DNA from: Vulcanimicrobiota bacterium
Lineage (GTDB): Bacteria; Vulcanimicrobiota; Vulcanimicrobiia; Vulcanimicrobiales; Vulcanimicrobiaceae
Direction: 5' to 3'
Length of the DNA stretch: 64,000 bases
Assembly: GCA_003168375.1 (NCBI GenBank)
Contig: PMSI01000001.1
Span: forward strand, 186,001 to 250,000
The notes under the pieces are model-generated. The model searched no databases. It saw only the letters and a list, made by a program, of their open reading frames with translations, and was not told where the DNA came from. Shown here in pieces: positions 32,317 through 40,638 of the stretch; position 1 is the stretch's first letter, and every line of letters begins with the position of its first letter. The position numbers and the translations under genes are program-made.

Positions 32317-35145
32317 TCAGGCAGGGACGCGCGCTAGCGCTGCGAGCTGGGCGGACGGCGTCGCGTCCAGCTCGTCCGCGAGCGCGACGGCGTAGCGCTG
32401 AAATTCTCTCCGGGCCGCATCCAGCTCTCCGCGAGAGATCCGCGCGCGAATCACCACCTCACACGCGCTCTCGTTCAACGAATCGACGTCCGCAACAGCT
32501 CCGGCGTAGATCAGCGCATCGTCAAATCGCTCGGCACTCAAAGCGTCGTGCGCCAGCGTCAAGGCTGCCGAGCAGACGACGTCGTTGATCCGCGCGACGG
32601 GCGCCTGCATCCATCCGAAACGTTCGTACCGCCCCGGAGCGCCCGTGCGGTACGACGTCACGATCGCTCGCAGGGCGTCCCGCGCGGCGTCGTCGAGCGG
32701 CTCGTTCGAGCGCCTTCGAACGAGCGCCTCGGCTCGCCGCAGATCGACGTCGATCGCCGGCGCAAGGCGATACCCCGCGCCATCGGTCAACATCACCGCG
32801 TCGCGCACTCCGAGCTTCGAACGGAGCCGGGAGAGCGTCACCTTGATGTTGTTGGGCCACTCTTCGGGATCGATATGACTCCACAGCGCTTCGCCGACGC
32901 GATCGCGCGAGAGCACGAGCCGGCTCGACGCGAGGAGCGCCATCAGCTCGAACTCCTTGTCCGTGAGCTTCACGACCTGGCCGTCCTTCGTCACCCGGCC
33001 GCCGATCAGCTCGACGACGAGCCGGGGATCGTGTCTCGCGCGATCCCGCAAGAGCCGCCGCTGGATGAAGGTCTCGAGAATGCCGGCCGGTTTGCCCTGC
33101 AGTAAGCGGGCGACGGCATCGCTCAATTCGGGGCTCTCGATCGGCGCGATGAGCGTGCGCAGCATCGACTCTTCTGCTTCGCGCGCTGCAACGTCGAGCA
33201 CGTAGATCGCCGTGTGCGCGAAGATCTGGACGTAAGGATCGCGCCGCTCGTCGGCGGCGCGGGCGGCTGCTCGGGCGGCCTCGAGCGCGTCGCGCTGCTC
33301 CGTCGCTTCCCCGATGCGATACAGGTGCGCGATCGCGGCGACGACCGGCCACGCGTAGTTCGCGTCGAACTGCGGCGCCCGGCCCCGCGCAGCATCGATC
33401 ATCGGCGCGAAGCCGCGCTCGATTCCCGGGGTGAGCCGATCTTCGAGCACGCCGAGGTACCGTTCGAACCTCAGGTCGTCACCGGCGAGCCACGCGACGA
33501 GGGCACCGTTCGTCGCCGCATAGGACAGGTACAGGGGAAGCTCCTCGCGGGACAATCTTCGGACGAGTTCGTCGAACATCAGCAGCGCCCGCTCATGCTG
33601 ACCGCGGAACGCCGCCTCGTGCGCGTCGATGTAGTGCAGCGTTTGGTTTTCACCGAAGACGAAGTCCGGGGGGTCGATGCGGACCGCCTCATCCGCAAGC
33701 GCGCGAGCGGTGCTGAAACGTCCTTCCATTCCGCGCAGCGTTGCAGCGAACGTGAGGAGCGTTGCCCGTGCCGAGGTCGGTTCGCGGGCGAAACCACGCA
33801 GCGCGGTCTCCAACAGGTCCTCGCTCTCCGCGTGACGACCTGCGTTGGTGTATGCCGAGCCCAGGTGGATCAGGACGACCGCGCGCTGATCGGGGTTCGC
33901 AGTCCTGGGCAAGCAATAGTAGACGGTCTCGGCTTCACGTACGTAGGTCGCCCGATCGACCGAGAACGCGCGGTATGGGATCGTCGCGAGCCAAACGTTC
34001 GGATATTGCGTGACCAGATCCCGATCGAGGCGATCGAGCACGCGCTCGTACTCGCCGAGTGGGACTCGCGAAGCCGTATACGGTGGCGCAGCGTCGATGA
34101 TCGCCGCGGCACGCTTCACGTCGCCGTGATCGATTGCCAGGCTTGCAGCCTTGACGTACGCGCCGTCTCCGCTGAGCACGTGCAGCGTTCGTTCGTACAG
34201 CGCCGACGTAAGCGATTGAAACCGCTCCCGTAGCAGCCTGACCACTTCAGGGTGAACGGTAGCGTGCTCGAGCTGCAGCTCGATGAACGGCAGCGACGTC
34301 AGCTGCGTGAAAAGCCAGTCGTCCGCCACGTCACCGAGCACCCGGATCAGGTCCGTCTGCGACGCACCGCGCAACACCGCGCAGACCACGAGCGCCTCTC
34401 GAAGATCGCCGCCCAACCGCGCGATCGTCCGATGCACCGCGAACGCCAGGAGCGCGTGAAACGGGAGGTCCGCGGCCTCGCCGAGATTCCCGGGGCCGTC
34501 CATGCCGGCAAGACGAGCGAGGAGCTGGGTGACCAGCGGCCATCCGCGAGCGACCTCGAAGAGCGCCCCGGCCGCCTGGCGATCGAGGCCGGCATCGATC
34601 GCGATCGCTTCGGTCTCCTCCCGGCTCAGCGCGAGATCCGCAGCGGCGATCGCGGCGAACCGCTCGCGCTCCACCAATTGTGCCAGCGCCGGCGGTAGCG
34701 GCGCCCGGCTCACGATGGCGAGCGTACGAGAGACGGGCAGGCTCGCGATCAGCTCGCCGGCCAGATCCACCCCGGCCGGGGTAGCGAGCACACCACCGAT
34801 ATCGCGCAGTCCGAAGACCGAGCGTTCTGCTTCGAGCGGCCACACGCGGCGCAGCACCTCACGCGTAGTCGCTGGCACCAGCTCGCGCGGCTGCGCCAGA
34901 CGGCCCGCGGCCGACCGAGCCGCAAGGGGCCGATCGTCCGCGACGAGCGCGTCGAGAATCGGGCGAGACAGATCGCCGGCCTCGCCGGCCTGATGCAGAT
35001 CGCACGTGACCAAGGTTCCGGCGTGGAGCGCGAAGGCACGCAGGAGCGCGTTCTTCCGATAGCCCGGGGGGCCGGACACCGTCAGGACGCGGGGCGCCTT
35101 CTCGGCAATCGATGCCACGAAATCTCGATCAACCGGATCGATCAT
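32317..35145 (-). CDS. Large NTPase regulator with C-terminal winged helix and BTAD domain (SARP-like)
   Basis: About 942 residues. The P-loop region near residues 25-32 reads GPPGYRKN, a degenerate Walker A with Tyr-Arg where Gly-Gly/Ile-Gly is usual. A long helical TPR-like middle part follows (HLGSAYTNAGRHAESEDLLE). Near 712-790 lies an OmpR/PhoB-type winged helix (VVKLTDKEFELMALLASSR, NNIKVTLSRLRSKLGV), followed by a bacterial transcriptional activator domain to the end. In classic SARPs the DNA-binding part is N-terminal; here the order is reversed, as in some MalT-like activators. It sits inside the cluster it probably controls. I start at ATG 35145; the longer frame overlaps the divergent gene. 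Confidence 0.85.
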   Translation of the reverse strand: MIDPVDRDFVASIAEKAPRVLTVSGPPGYRKNALLRAFALHAGTLVTCDLHQAGEAGDLSRPILDALVADDRPLAARSAAGRLAQPRELVPATTREVLRRVWPLEAERSVFGLRDIGGVLATPAGVDLAGELIASLPVSRTLAIVSRAPLPPALAQLVERERFAAIAAADLALSREETEAIAIDAGLDRQAAGALFEVARGWPLVTQLLARLAGMDGPGNLGEAADLPFHALLAFAVHRTIARLGGDLREALVVCAVLRGASQTDLIRVLGDVADDWLFTQLTSLPFIELQLEHATVHPEVVRLLRERFQSLTSALYERTLHVLSGDGAYVKAASLAIDHGDVKRAAAIIDAAPPYTASRVPLGEYERVLDRLDRDLVTQYPNVWLATIPYRAFSVDRATYVREAETVYYCLPRTANPDQRAVVLIHLGSAYTNAGRHAESEDLLETALRGFAREPTSARATLLTFAATLRGMEGRFSTARALADEAVRIDPPDFVFGENQTLHYIDAHEAAFRGQHERALLMFDELVRRLSREELPLYLSYAATNGALVAWLAGDDLRFERYLGVLEDRLTPGIERGFAPMIDAARGRAPQFDANYAWPVVAAIAHLYRIGEATEQRDALEAARAAARAADERRDPYVQIFAHTAIYVLDVAAREAEESMLRTLIAPIESPELSDAVARLLQGKPAGILETFIQRRLLRDRARHDPRLVVELIGGRVTKDGQVVKLTDKEFELMALLASSRLVLSRDRVGEALWSHIDPEEWPNNIKVTLSRLRSKLGVRDAVMLTDGAGYRLAPAIDVDLRRAEALVRRRSNEPLDDAARDALRAIVTSYRTGAPGRYERFGWMQAPVARINDVVCSAALTLAHDALSAERFDDALIYAGAVADVDSLNESACEVVIRARISRGELDAARREFQRYAVALADELDATPSAQLAALARVPA

Positions 35146-35236
35146 CCTCGAGTCACCACACCACAAGAAGCGAGCGCCCGCGCTGTTGAGTACGACGGCG
35201 CGAGCGCGATCACTGCTCTGCGGCCTCCCGGTCCGC

Positions 35237-35268
35237 GTAACCTGCCCGTAACGCCTAGCGCGCACCAT
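35237..35268 (+). promoter_or_regulatory. Regulon operator/promoter 2: GTAAC-N6-GTAAC plus -10
   Basis: GTAAC at 35237-35241 and 35248-35252, then ten bases, then CACCAT at 35263-35268 as a weak -10 (A at 2, T at 6). The ATG at 35275 would lie at about +1, so the transcript may be leaderless. The site is also in the regulator's own upstream region and could autoregulate. Confidence 0.65.
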
Positions 35269-35274
35269 CCCACC

Positions 35275-35892
35275 ATGGGACAGACGTGCACGCTGCTGCT
35301 CCACATCGACGCGGAGGGAGTCGCGGAACTCGCCGCGACCGGATCGCGGGTCGTCGTGGCCAAGCCCGCCGGCAGTGCGCCCCCCAACGTTGCCTGGCTC
35401 GCGATTGAGCCACGGACCCGCATCTCGATTGCTTGGGAGGAGCTCTACGGCGTCTTCGCATCCAATACGGCCGTCCGCAGTGACTCGACGATCGCCGTCG
35501 CCAGCCGAGTGCATCCGGCTACCGAACGCAGGATCTACACGTACGACGGCCTCCGATTCGCCGATGCGCGAACGGAGGCGCGCATCCCGCCCGGTCATTA
35601 CGACGTCTGGAACGCCGGGCCGGCCGCTGCGACGTTCGGCCTGCTCCAGGCAGCGAGCGTGGACGGGACGGTGCTTCAGTCGCCCTTGAACGCGGTCGTC
35701 TTACCCGCGGACTTCACGGCCGATTTTACGCCCGATACGCGTGTCTATGTTTGGACGCAACGGGGCGCCGAAACGGGCGCCATCATCGGCGAGGTTCCGC
35801 GGCACGCCGCGGTGCTGGCGTTTGGCGGCCAGCACCGCTCGAGATCGTACCGATACGACGGCAGCGGCGCGGTCTTCGTTCCCGGGCCCTAG
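35275..35892 (+). CDS. Unknown 205-residue protein of the radical SAM cluster
   Basis: Begins MGQTCTLLLHIDAEGVAELA and appears beta-rich throughout, with repeated short strands (RVVVAKPAGSAPPNVAWLAI, DTRVYVWTQRGAETGAII). No signal peptide, one cysteine. It is transcribed divergently from the SARP-like regulator and preceded by operator 2, so it belongs to the same regulon as the radical SAM operon and the C39-like gene. The upstream in-frame extension to 34993 is antisense to the regulator. No known family was recognised. Confidence 0.65.
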   Translation: MGQTCTLLLHIDAEGVAELAATGSRVVVAKPAGSAPPNVAWLAIEPRTRISIAWEELYGVFASNTAVRSDSTIAVASRVHPATERRIYTYDGLRFADARTEARIPPGHYDVWNAGPAAATFGLLQAASVDGTVLQSPLNAVVLPADFTADFTPDTRVYVWTQRGAETGAIIGEVPRHAAVLAFGGQHRSRSYRYDGSGAVFVPGP

Positions 35893-35908
35893 CCGACGAC
35901 CGCGCGCT

Positions 35909-37021
35909 TCAGAGCGGCGTGGGGCGGAAGTCCTCCCCCAACCTGCGGTATTGCACGCTCCCGCCCAGTCCGACGATTTGTTGAAACGGCTCGAAGGGCG
36001 ATCGCGTCTCCCGACACGGTCGCCAGACCAGTTCCGGCGCGACGGAACCGTCCCGCAGCAGCAAGGCTTCGTCGGAACCGGAGATACTCAGGTCGTCGAT
36101 GTCGCCCGGTTTGACAGCCGATGCGCCCATGAAGACTCCGTGGACGGCGTCGATACGCGCCACGCCGACGGCAACGCCGTTCCGCAGCAACGGTACCAGA
36201 TAGTAGTGCCAGTCGAGCACATCGATTCTGCGCACGAGCAGCGGTACGCCGGGGACCACGCCCGAGAGCGCCGCGCTCAGCGGTCCACGCGTATCGATCC
36301 CATGGCTCGCGACGGCCCCCACCGCCTGTGTCGCCGCTGTGTCGGGATCGATCAAACCGTTGGACCTGCCCAGGAGGATAGGGACAGGCGGGACCGTCGG
36401 CGGCCGGAGTGCGACCTGCGTCCGGGCGCTGCTGCAGACGGTGACGAATACTTGGCGCTTCGAGTCGGCGTAGCCGGTGAAGAAGTCGCTCGTCCAGCCG
36501 GCGTAGCTGACGTACTGATCCGCTTCGAGCCTGCCGTGGGCCGCATCGCTTCCGCATTGGTCTGCGGCCTGGTGATCGCTCGGCGCATCGGGCGGCGTGA
36601 CCGACGGACTGTTGATGTAGAAGCCCAGCAGCGCGGCGCCATCGGTGCCATCCCCCGGCGGCGCAAGGTTCACATCGGTAACGACGACCCAGTGGCCGCT
36701 GCCGAAAACCAGCGCGGCGGGCGGTGGAGCATTCGGCGATTGGACGACTTGCACGATCGTCGTCGATCCCTCTTCCGCTGAAGACGACGAGACTACGGAA
36801 AACGTGTTGCGTAGGGGAAGCGGCGCAAGAGTGTTCAGGCCGAGCGCGAGGCCGTCCGGAGTCGTGCTCCAGACGTCGACGTTCTGATCGAGAATCGTGT
36901 GGAGATCGTCCTGCTGGACGGCCTGTCCTCCGATCGACCGCAAGATCATCATCGCGGTGGCGGGACCGCAGTATTTTGGGGTGTTCTGCTGATGATACTC
37001 GACGTTGCGAACGGACTGCAT
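35909..37021 (-). CDS. C39-like cysteine peptidase domain protein
   Basis: About 370 residues. The N-terminus has the papain-like C39 pattern: nucleophile Cys18 in YHQQNTPKYCGPATAMMILR (Gln upstream as oxyanion residue), histidine in FGSGHWVVVTDV near residue 111, and Asn in YINSPSVT near 136. No ABC-transporter domain or membrane segment is attached, unlike bacteriocin exporters. The C-terminal 200 residues are beta-like and unassigned. Start is the ATG at 37021, with GAGGAG five to ten bases upstream, rather than the GTG at 37033. Operator 3 lies upstream in the matching orientation. Confidence 0.75.
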   Translation of the reverse strand: MQSVRNVEYHQQNTPKYCGPATAMMILRSIGGQAVQQDDLHTILDQNVDVWSTTPDGLALGLNTLAPLPLRNTFSVVSSSSAEEGSTTIVQVVQSPNAPPPAALVFGSGHWVVVTDVNLAPPGDGTDGAALLGFYINSPSVTPPDAPSDHQAADQCGSDAAHGRLEADQYVSYAGWTSDFFTGYADSKRQVFVTVCSSARTQVALRPPTVPPVPILLGRSNGLIDPDTAATQAVGAVASHGIDTRGPLSAALSGVVPGVPLLVRRIDVLDWHYYLVPLLRNGVAVGVARIDAVHGVFMGASAVKPGDIDDLSISGSDEALLLRDGSVAPELVWRPCRETRSPFEPFQQIVGLGGSVQYRRLGEDFRPTPL

Positions 37022-37063
37022 ATCGCTCCTCACCGGTGTTCCCCGCGGGATCCCTACACGCTG

Positions 37064-37095
37064 AGCCTACTTGCGGAGAGTTACAGGCGGGTTAC
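37064..37095 (-). promoter_or_regulatory. Regulon operator/promoter 3: GTAAC-N6-GTAAC plus -10 (minus strand)
   Basis: Read on the minus strand, GTAAC at 37095-37091 and 37084-37080 repeat at 11 bp, and after ten bases TAGGCT (37069-37064) forms a -10. The direction is toward the C39-like gene, the third transcription unit with this arrangement. Confidence 0.7.
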
Positions 37096-37192
37096 GGTGC
37101 CGCGGCGGGCCCTTGACTGGCGGGGGGTGGGCGCAGCCTGGCGAATCCCAACCGTGCAGCGAGTTCGCTCGCTCGTTGCCGGAGGGTTCGTC

Positions 37193-37552
37193 ATGCGCGT
37201 CCCGCCACTCGTCGTCTCGGCGTTGCTCGTTGCGTCCGCGAGCATCACGCTCGCCCCAAGCGCATTCGCATCCCGCGAGGCCGTCGTCTATCTCACCGTC
37301 GCAGGGTTCACACCGCACTCGGCCACGATTGCCGTCGGTGACCGCGTTCGCTTCACCGTGCGGGACCACAAGGCGCATCAGCTCGCGAAGACGAGCGGCC
37401 CGAATTCGGGCGCCGTCGCGCCGAACGTCCTCGAGGGGCAAGGGAACAGCGTGACGCTGTCACCGGACGAGGTGGGCGCGTATACCTACGTCGACCGCTT
37501 GAATCCGCGCAAGCCCGAATTCCGGCTCACGGTCCGCGCGCTACGACACTGA
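37193..37552 (+). CDS. Exported cupredoxin-like protein without the cysteine ligand
   Basis: 119 residues with a signal peptide (VVSALLVASASITLAPSAFA) and a strong GGAGGG ribosome site. The mature domain resembles a small cupredoxin (FTPHSATIAVGDRVRFTVRD), with histidines in DHKAHQL near residue 61, but the C-terminal Cys-His-Met loop of blue copper proteins is replaced by YVDRLNPRKPEF. It may therefore bind copper differently or not at all. It diverges from the C39-like gene and has no GTAAC repeat in its own direction. Confidence 0.7.
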   Translation: MRVPPLVVSALLVASASITLAPSAFASREAVVYLTVAGFTPHSATIAVGDRVRFTVRDHKAHQLAKTSGPNSGAVAPNVLEGQGNSVTLSPDEVGAYTYVDRLNPRKPEFRLTVRALRH

Positions 37553-37565
37553 CCGCGCACGGGCG

Positions 37566-37997
37566 CTAGGTGTACGTCACCGCGTCGTCGGCTTCGAAGA
37601 TGTCGTAGAACCGCACCAGGTCCGGACGCGTCGCGAGCACCGGGTGGTGGTGGCGCACCATCTCCTGGTCCTCGGGCGAGAGCCGTTCCAGCGTGAGCGA
37701 CTCCAGCTTGCGGTTCGTCTCCTCCACGCCTGCCGGATCGAGCCGCTCTCGCACCCACGTCTCGACCTCCGCTTCGTCCTTCGCCGCGATCACCGCGGCG
37801 CGCAGATCCTCCATGTCGACGCCGATCCGCCGGCACATGAACGCGCTGATCCCGCGCGACTCGTTCAGATACGGCCCGATGTTGCCGCCGGGCATCTCGG
37901 CGCGGATCTTGTCGATCGTCCGCGGCATGAACGTCAAACCGAGCATGGCCTCGCGAGGGCCGCGCGGCGGGCGAGTGCTGAGATCGAGCGGTTCCAT
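37566..37997 (-). CDS. DUF5069 domain-containing protein
   Basis: 143 residues beginning MEPLDLSTRPPRGPREAMLG, which matches the DUF5069 N-terminus (PRSPxxxLxG-type), and continuing with FMPRTIDKIRAEMPGGNIGPY. The function is unknown. It converges with the cupredoxin-like gene by 13 bp and lies downstream of the ABC permease gene on the same strand. The longer upstream frame is out of frame with the permease and is not coding. Confidence 0.85.
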   Translation of the reverse strand: MEPLDLSTRPPRGPREAMLGLTFMPRTIDKIRAEMPGGNIGPYLNESRGISAFMCRRIGVDMEDLRAAVIAAKDEAEVETWVRERLDPAGVEETNRKLESLTLERLSPEDQEMVRHHHPVLATRPDLVRFYDIFEADDAVTYT

Positions 37998-38032
37998 GGG
38001 CGCCCCTTCATCGGCCGGCGGGCCCGTCCCGC

Positions 38033-39091
38033 TCAGCGCGCGGCCAGGTACCGCTTCCGAAGCTCGTCGAGCACGACGGCCAGCAGGATCACCGCGCCGA
38101 GCACGATCTGCTGCGTGTAGGACTCGATCGCGAGCAGGTTCATCACGTTGTTGAGCACGCCGATCAGCAGCGCGCCGAAGAACGTGCCGACGATCGTTCC
38201 GCGGCCGCCCATGAGCGAGGTCCCGCCGACGACGACCGCCGCGATGCACTGCAGTTCCGCGCCGGTGCCGTTCACCGGGTTCCCTGACTGGAACCGCGCC
38301 ATCAGCAGCATCCCGCCGATCGCGGCGCAGCCGCCCGAGATCACATAGACCAGCGTCTTGACGCGCCGGGTGTCGATCCCGGCCAGGCGCGCCGCCTCCT
38401 CGTTGCCGCCCAGCGCCAGGACGTAGCGGCCGAAGGCCGTGCGGCCGAGGAGGATCGCGAACACGATCGCCACGACCGCCATCACCAGCACCTGCCACGA
38501 GATCCCCGGAAAGCCCGGGATCCCCGAAAACAGGTAGCCGGTTCCAAGCCAATCGAACGGCGCGCTGTTCGCGAGCGGGATCGGTTGACCGTGCGCGAGG
38601 ATCAGCGCGAGCCCGCGCGCGACCTGCATCATGGCGAGGGTCGTGATGAACGGCGGGAGCCCGAGCCGGACGACCGGCAGCGCGTTGACCCATCCCGCCG
38701 CGCAGCCGACGGCGAGCCCAACCAGCAACGTCACGACGAACGTCCCCGGGCCGCCCAGGTTGAGCGTATTGGCCACCAGCGTCATGACCACGCTGCACAG
38801 GCCGACGATCGAGCCCACCGAGAGATCGATACCGGCGGTGATGATCACGAACGTCTGCCCGACGGCGAGGATCGCATTGAGCGTGATCTGCCGCAGGACG
38901 TTGGTCAGATTCTGCGGTTCGAGGAAGTTGCCGTGCGCGAGGGCGTTCACGACCAGCACCAGCGCGAGGAATCCGACGCCCAAACCGATCGTGCGAAGCA
39001 GCGCGGCTCGGCGCTTCTGCGCGACGGCAGCGCCGGCGCGCTCGTCCATGACGGCTTTGACGTCGGCCTTGGGCCCCTTCGGGTCGGCCAT
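38033..39091 (-). CDS. rbsC: Ribose-type ABC transporter permease
   Basis: 352 residues with about nine membrane helices. The family block ILAVGQTFVIITAGIDLSVGSIVGL near residue 73 (shown in part: TFVIITAGIDLSVGSIVG) and the EAA-like loop GGNEEAARLAGIDTRRVKTL near 220 that contacts the ATPase identify the BPD_transp_2 family. Imports a monosaccharide together with the two upstream gene products. Start ATG 39091 shares bases with the rbsA stop. Confidence 0.9.
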   Translation of the reverse strand: MADPKGPKADVKAVMDERAGAAVAQKRRAALLRTIGLGVGFLALVLVVNALAHGNFLEPQNLTNVLRQITLNAILAVGQTFVIITAGIDLSVGSIVGLCSVVMTLVANTLNLGGPGTFVVTLLVGLAVGCAAGWVNALPVVRLGLPPFITTLAMMQVARGLALILAHGQPIPLANSAPFDWLGTGYLFSGIPGFPGISWQVLVMAVVAIVFAILLGRTAFGRYVLALGGNEEAARLAGIDTRRVKTLVYVISGGCAAIGGMLLMARFQSGNPVNGTGAELQCIAAVVVGGTSLMGGRGTIVGTFFGALLIGVLNNVMNLLAIESYTQQIVLGAVILLAVVLDELRKRYLAAR

Positions 39092-40632
39092 CAGAGCCTG
39101 CCCTGAGCTTGTCGAAGGGCTGCCATCCCGGTCGCGACCGCGATGACCTTGTCGGGCGTCGCGTCGCCGCGCGCGAACTCGGCCCGAATCGCACCGCCGC
39201 GCACGACGAGCACGCGGTGCGACATCCCGAGCACCTCCGGCAGCTCGCTCGACACCATGACGATCGCCGCGCCTCCCCGCAGCAGCTCGACCATCAACGC
39301 GTAGATCTCGGCCTTCGCGCCGATGTCGATCCCGCGCGTCGGTTCGTCGAACAGGAACACCCGCGCGTGACCGATCAGCCATTTCGCGAGCACGACCTTC
39401 TGCTGGTTTCCGCCCGAGAGGTTCCGCACGGTCTGCTCTGCGGACGGCGTACGGATCCGCAGCTCGGCGATCTCGGTGTTGGTCGCCTGCGTCTCGGCGG
39501 CTTTGTCGACGAAGAGGCCGCGCACGAACTGCCCGAGGTGCGCCAGCGTCGTGTTCTCGCGCACGGTCATCCCGAGGACGAGCCCTTGTGCCTTGCGGTC
39601 CTCGGTGATCAGCGCGATCCCGGCGCGGATCGCACCGCGCGGCGAACGGACCACGACGCGCGCGCCGTCGACGTGAATCTCGCCCTTGGTCGGGACATCG
39701 GCTCCGGCGATGGCGCGCACGATCTCGGTCCGTCCCGCACCGACCAGTCCGGCGAGCCCGACGATCTCGCCGGCGTGGACTTGAAAGGCGACGTCGTTCA
39801 CCCGCACCCCGCTCGCGGCGCTGACGTCGCGCACGTCGAGGACGATCGGCGCGTCCGGCGCGACCGGCGGAAGATCGGGAAAGTGCGCCTCCAGCGAGCG
39901 TCCGACCATCAGGCGAATCACATCGTCCTGCGGCATCTGCGCGGCCGGGCGCGTCTCGATCGCCTTGCCGTCGCGCAAGACGGTGATGCGGTCGGCGATG
40001 CGCGGCAGCTCCTCGAGCCGGTGCGAGATGTAGACGAACGCGACGTTCTGCGCCTTCAGCTTTCTGATGAGCGCGAACAGCGCGTCGGTCTCACGCTCGG
40101 TGAGCGCCGCGGTCGGTTCGTCCATGACGATCAGCCGCGCTTTGCGCACGAGACATTTCGCGATCTCGGTGAGCTGCTGCTCGGCGACCGAGAGCCGCCG
40201 CGCCGAGTGGTCGAGCGGGAGCGCGATCCCGAGCTCGCCGAGCACCTTTGCCGCTTCGCGCGCGGCTGCCGGCTTGTCGAGGAAGATACCGTGCCGCGGC
40301 TCGACGCCGAGCACGATGTTCTCGATCACGCCAAGGTCGGGAACGAGGTTGAACTCCTGATAGATCATCCCGATCCCGAGCCGCTCCGCGGTCCGTGGAC
40401 CGTCGATCACCACGCGCTTGCCGTCGACGTCGATCTCGCCCGAGTCCGCGGGCTGCGCGCCGGCCAGGATCTTCATCAGCGTCGACTTGCCGGCGCCGTT
40501 CTCACCGACGAGCGCGTGCACTTCGCCGACGTTCACCTCGAACGAGACGCCGTCGAGCGCGCGCACCCCGGGGAACGTCTTCACGATCCCGGTCATGCGG
40601 AGCAACGGCGCCGGCTGCGCCGCGGCGGTCAC
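39091..40632 (-). CDS. rbsA: Ribose-type ABC transporter ATP-binding protein, two domains
   Basis: 513 residues containing two nucleotide-binding domains. First domain: Walker A GENGAGKST near residue 42, signature LSVAEQQLTEIAK, Walker B LIVMDEPTAALTE. Second domain: degenerate Walker A GLVGAGRTEI near 290, signature LSGGNQQKVVLAKWL near 403, Walker B VFLFDEPTRGID. This asymmetry is normal for sugar importers of the RbsA/MglA type. The last residues, ALRQAQGRL, are encoded by a copy of the dispersed repeat, an acquired C-terminal extension. Confidence 0.95.
   Translation of the reverse strand: MTAAAQPAPLLRMTGIVKTFPGVRALDGVSFEVNVGEVHALVGENGAGKSTLMKILAGAQPADSGEIDVDGKRVVIDGPRTAERLGIGMIYQEFNLVPDLGVIENIVLGVEPRHGIFLDKPAAAREAAKVLGELGIALPLDHSARRLSVAEQQLTEIAKCLVRKARLIVMDEPTAALTERETDALFALIRKLKAQNVAFVYISHRLEELPRIADRITVLRDGKAIETRPAAQMPQDDVIRLMVGRSLEAHFPDLPPVAPDAPIVLDVRDVSAASGVRVNDVAFQVHAGEIVGLAGLVGAGRTEIVRAIAGADVPTKGEIHVDGARVVVRSPRGAIRAGIALITEDRKAQGLVLGMTVRENTTLAHLGQFVRGLFVDKAAETQATNTEIAELRIRTPSAEQTVRNLSGGNQQKVVLAKWLIGHARVFLFDEPTRGIDIGAKAEIYALMVELLRGGAAIVMVSSELPEVLGMSHRVLVVRGGAIRAEFARGDATPDKVIAVATGMAALRQAQGRL
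39102..39118. repeat. Short dispersed repeat inside rbsA (copy 3)
   Basis: CCTGAGCTTGTCGAAGG lies in the last codons of rbsA. It translates as part of LRQAQGRL, showing that the element has entered a coding region and extended the protein. Confidence 0.75.
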
Positions 40633-40638
40633 GCTCGT

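Noticed and set aside
37193-37552. Reading the cupredoxin-like gene as a plastocyanin or azurin
   Set aside because: The Cys ligand and the Met are missing, so type-1 copper is not supported.
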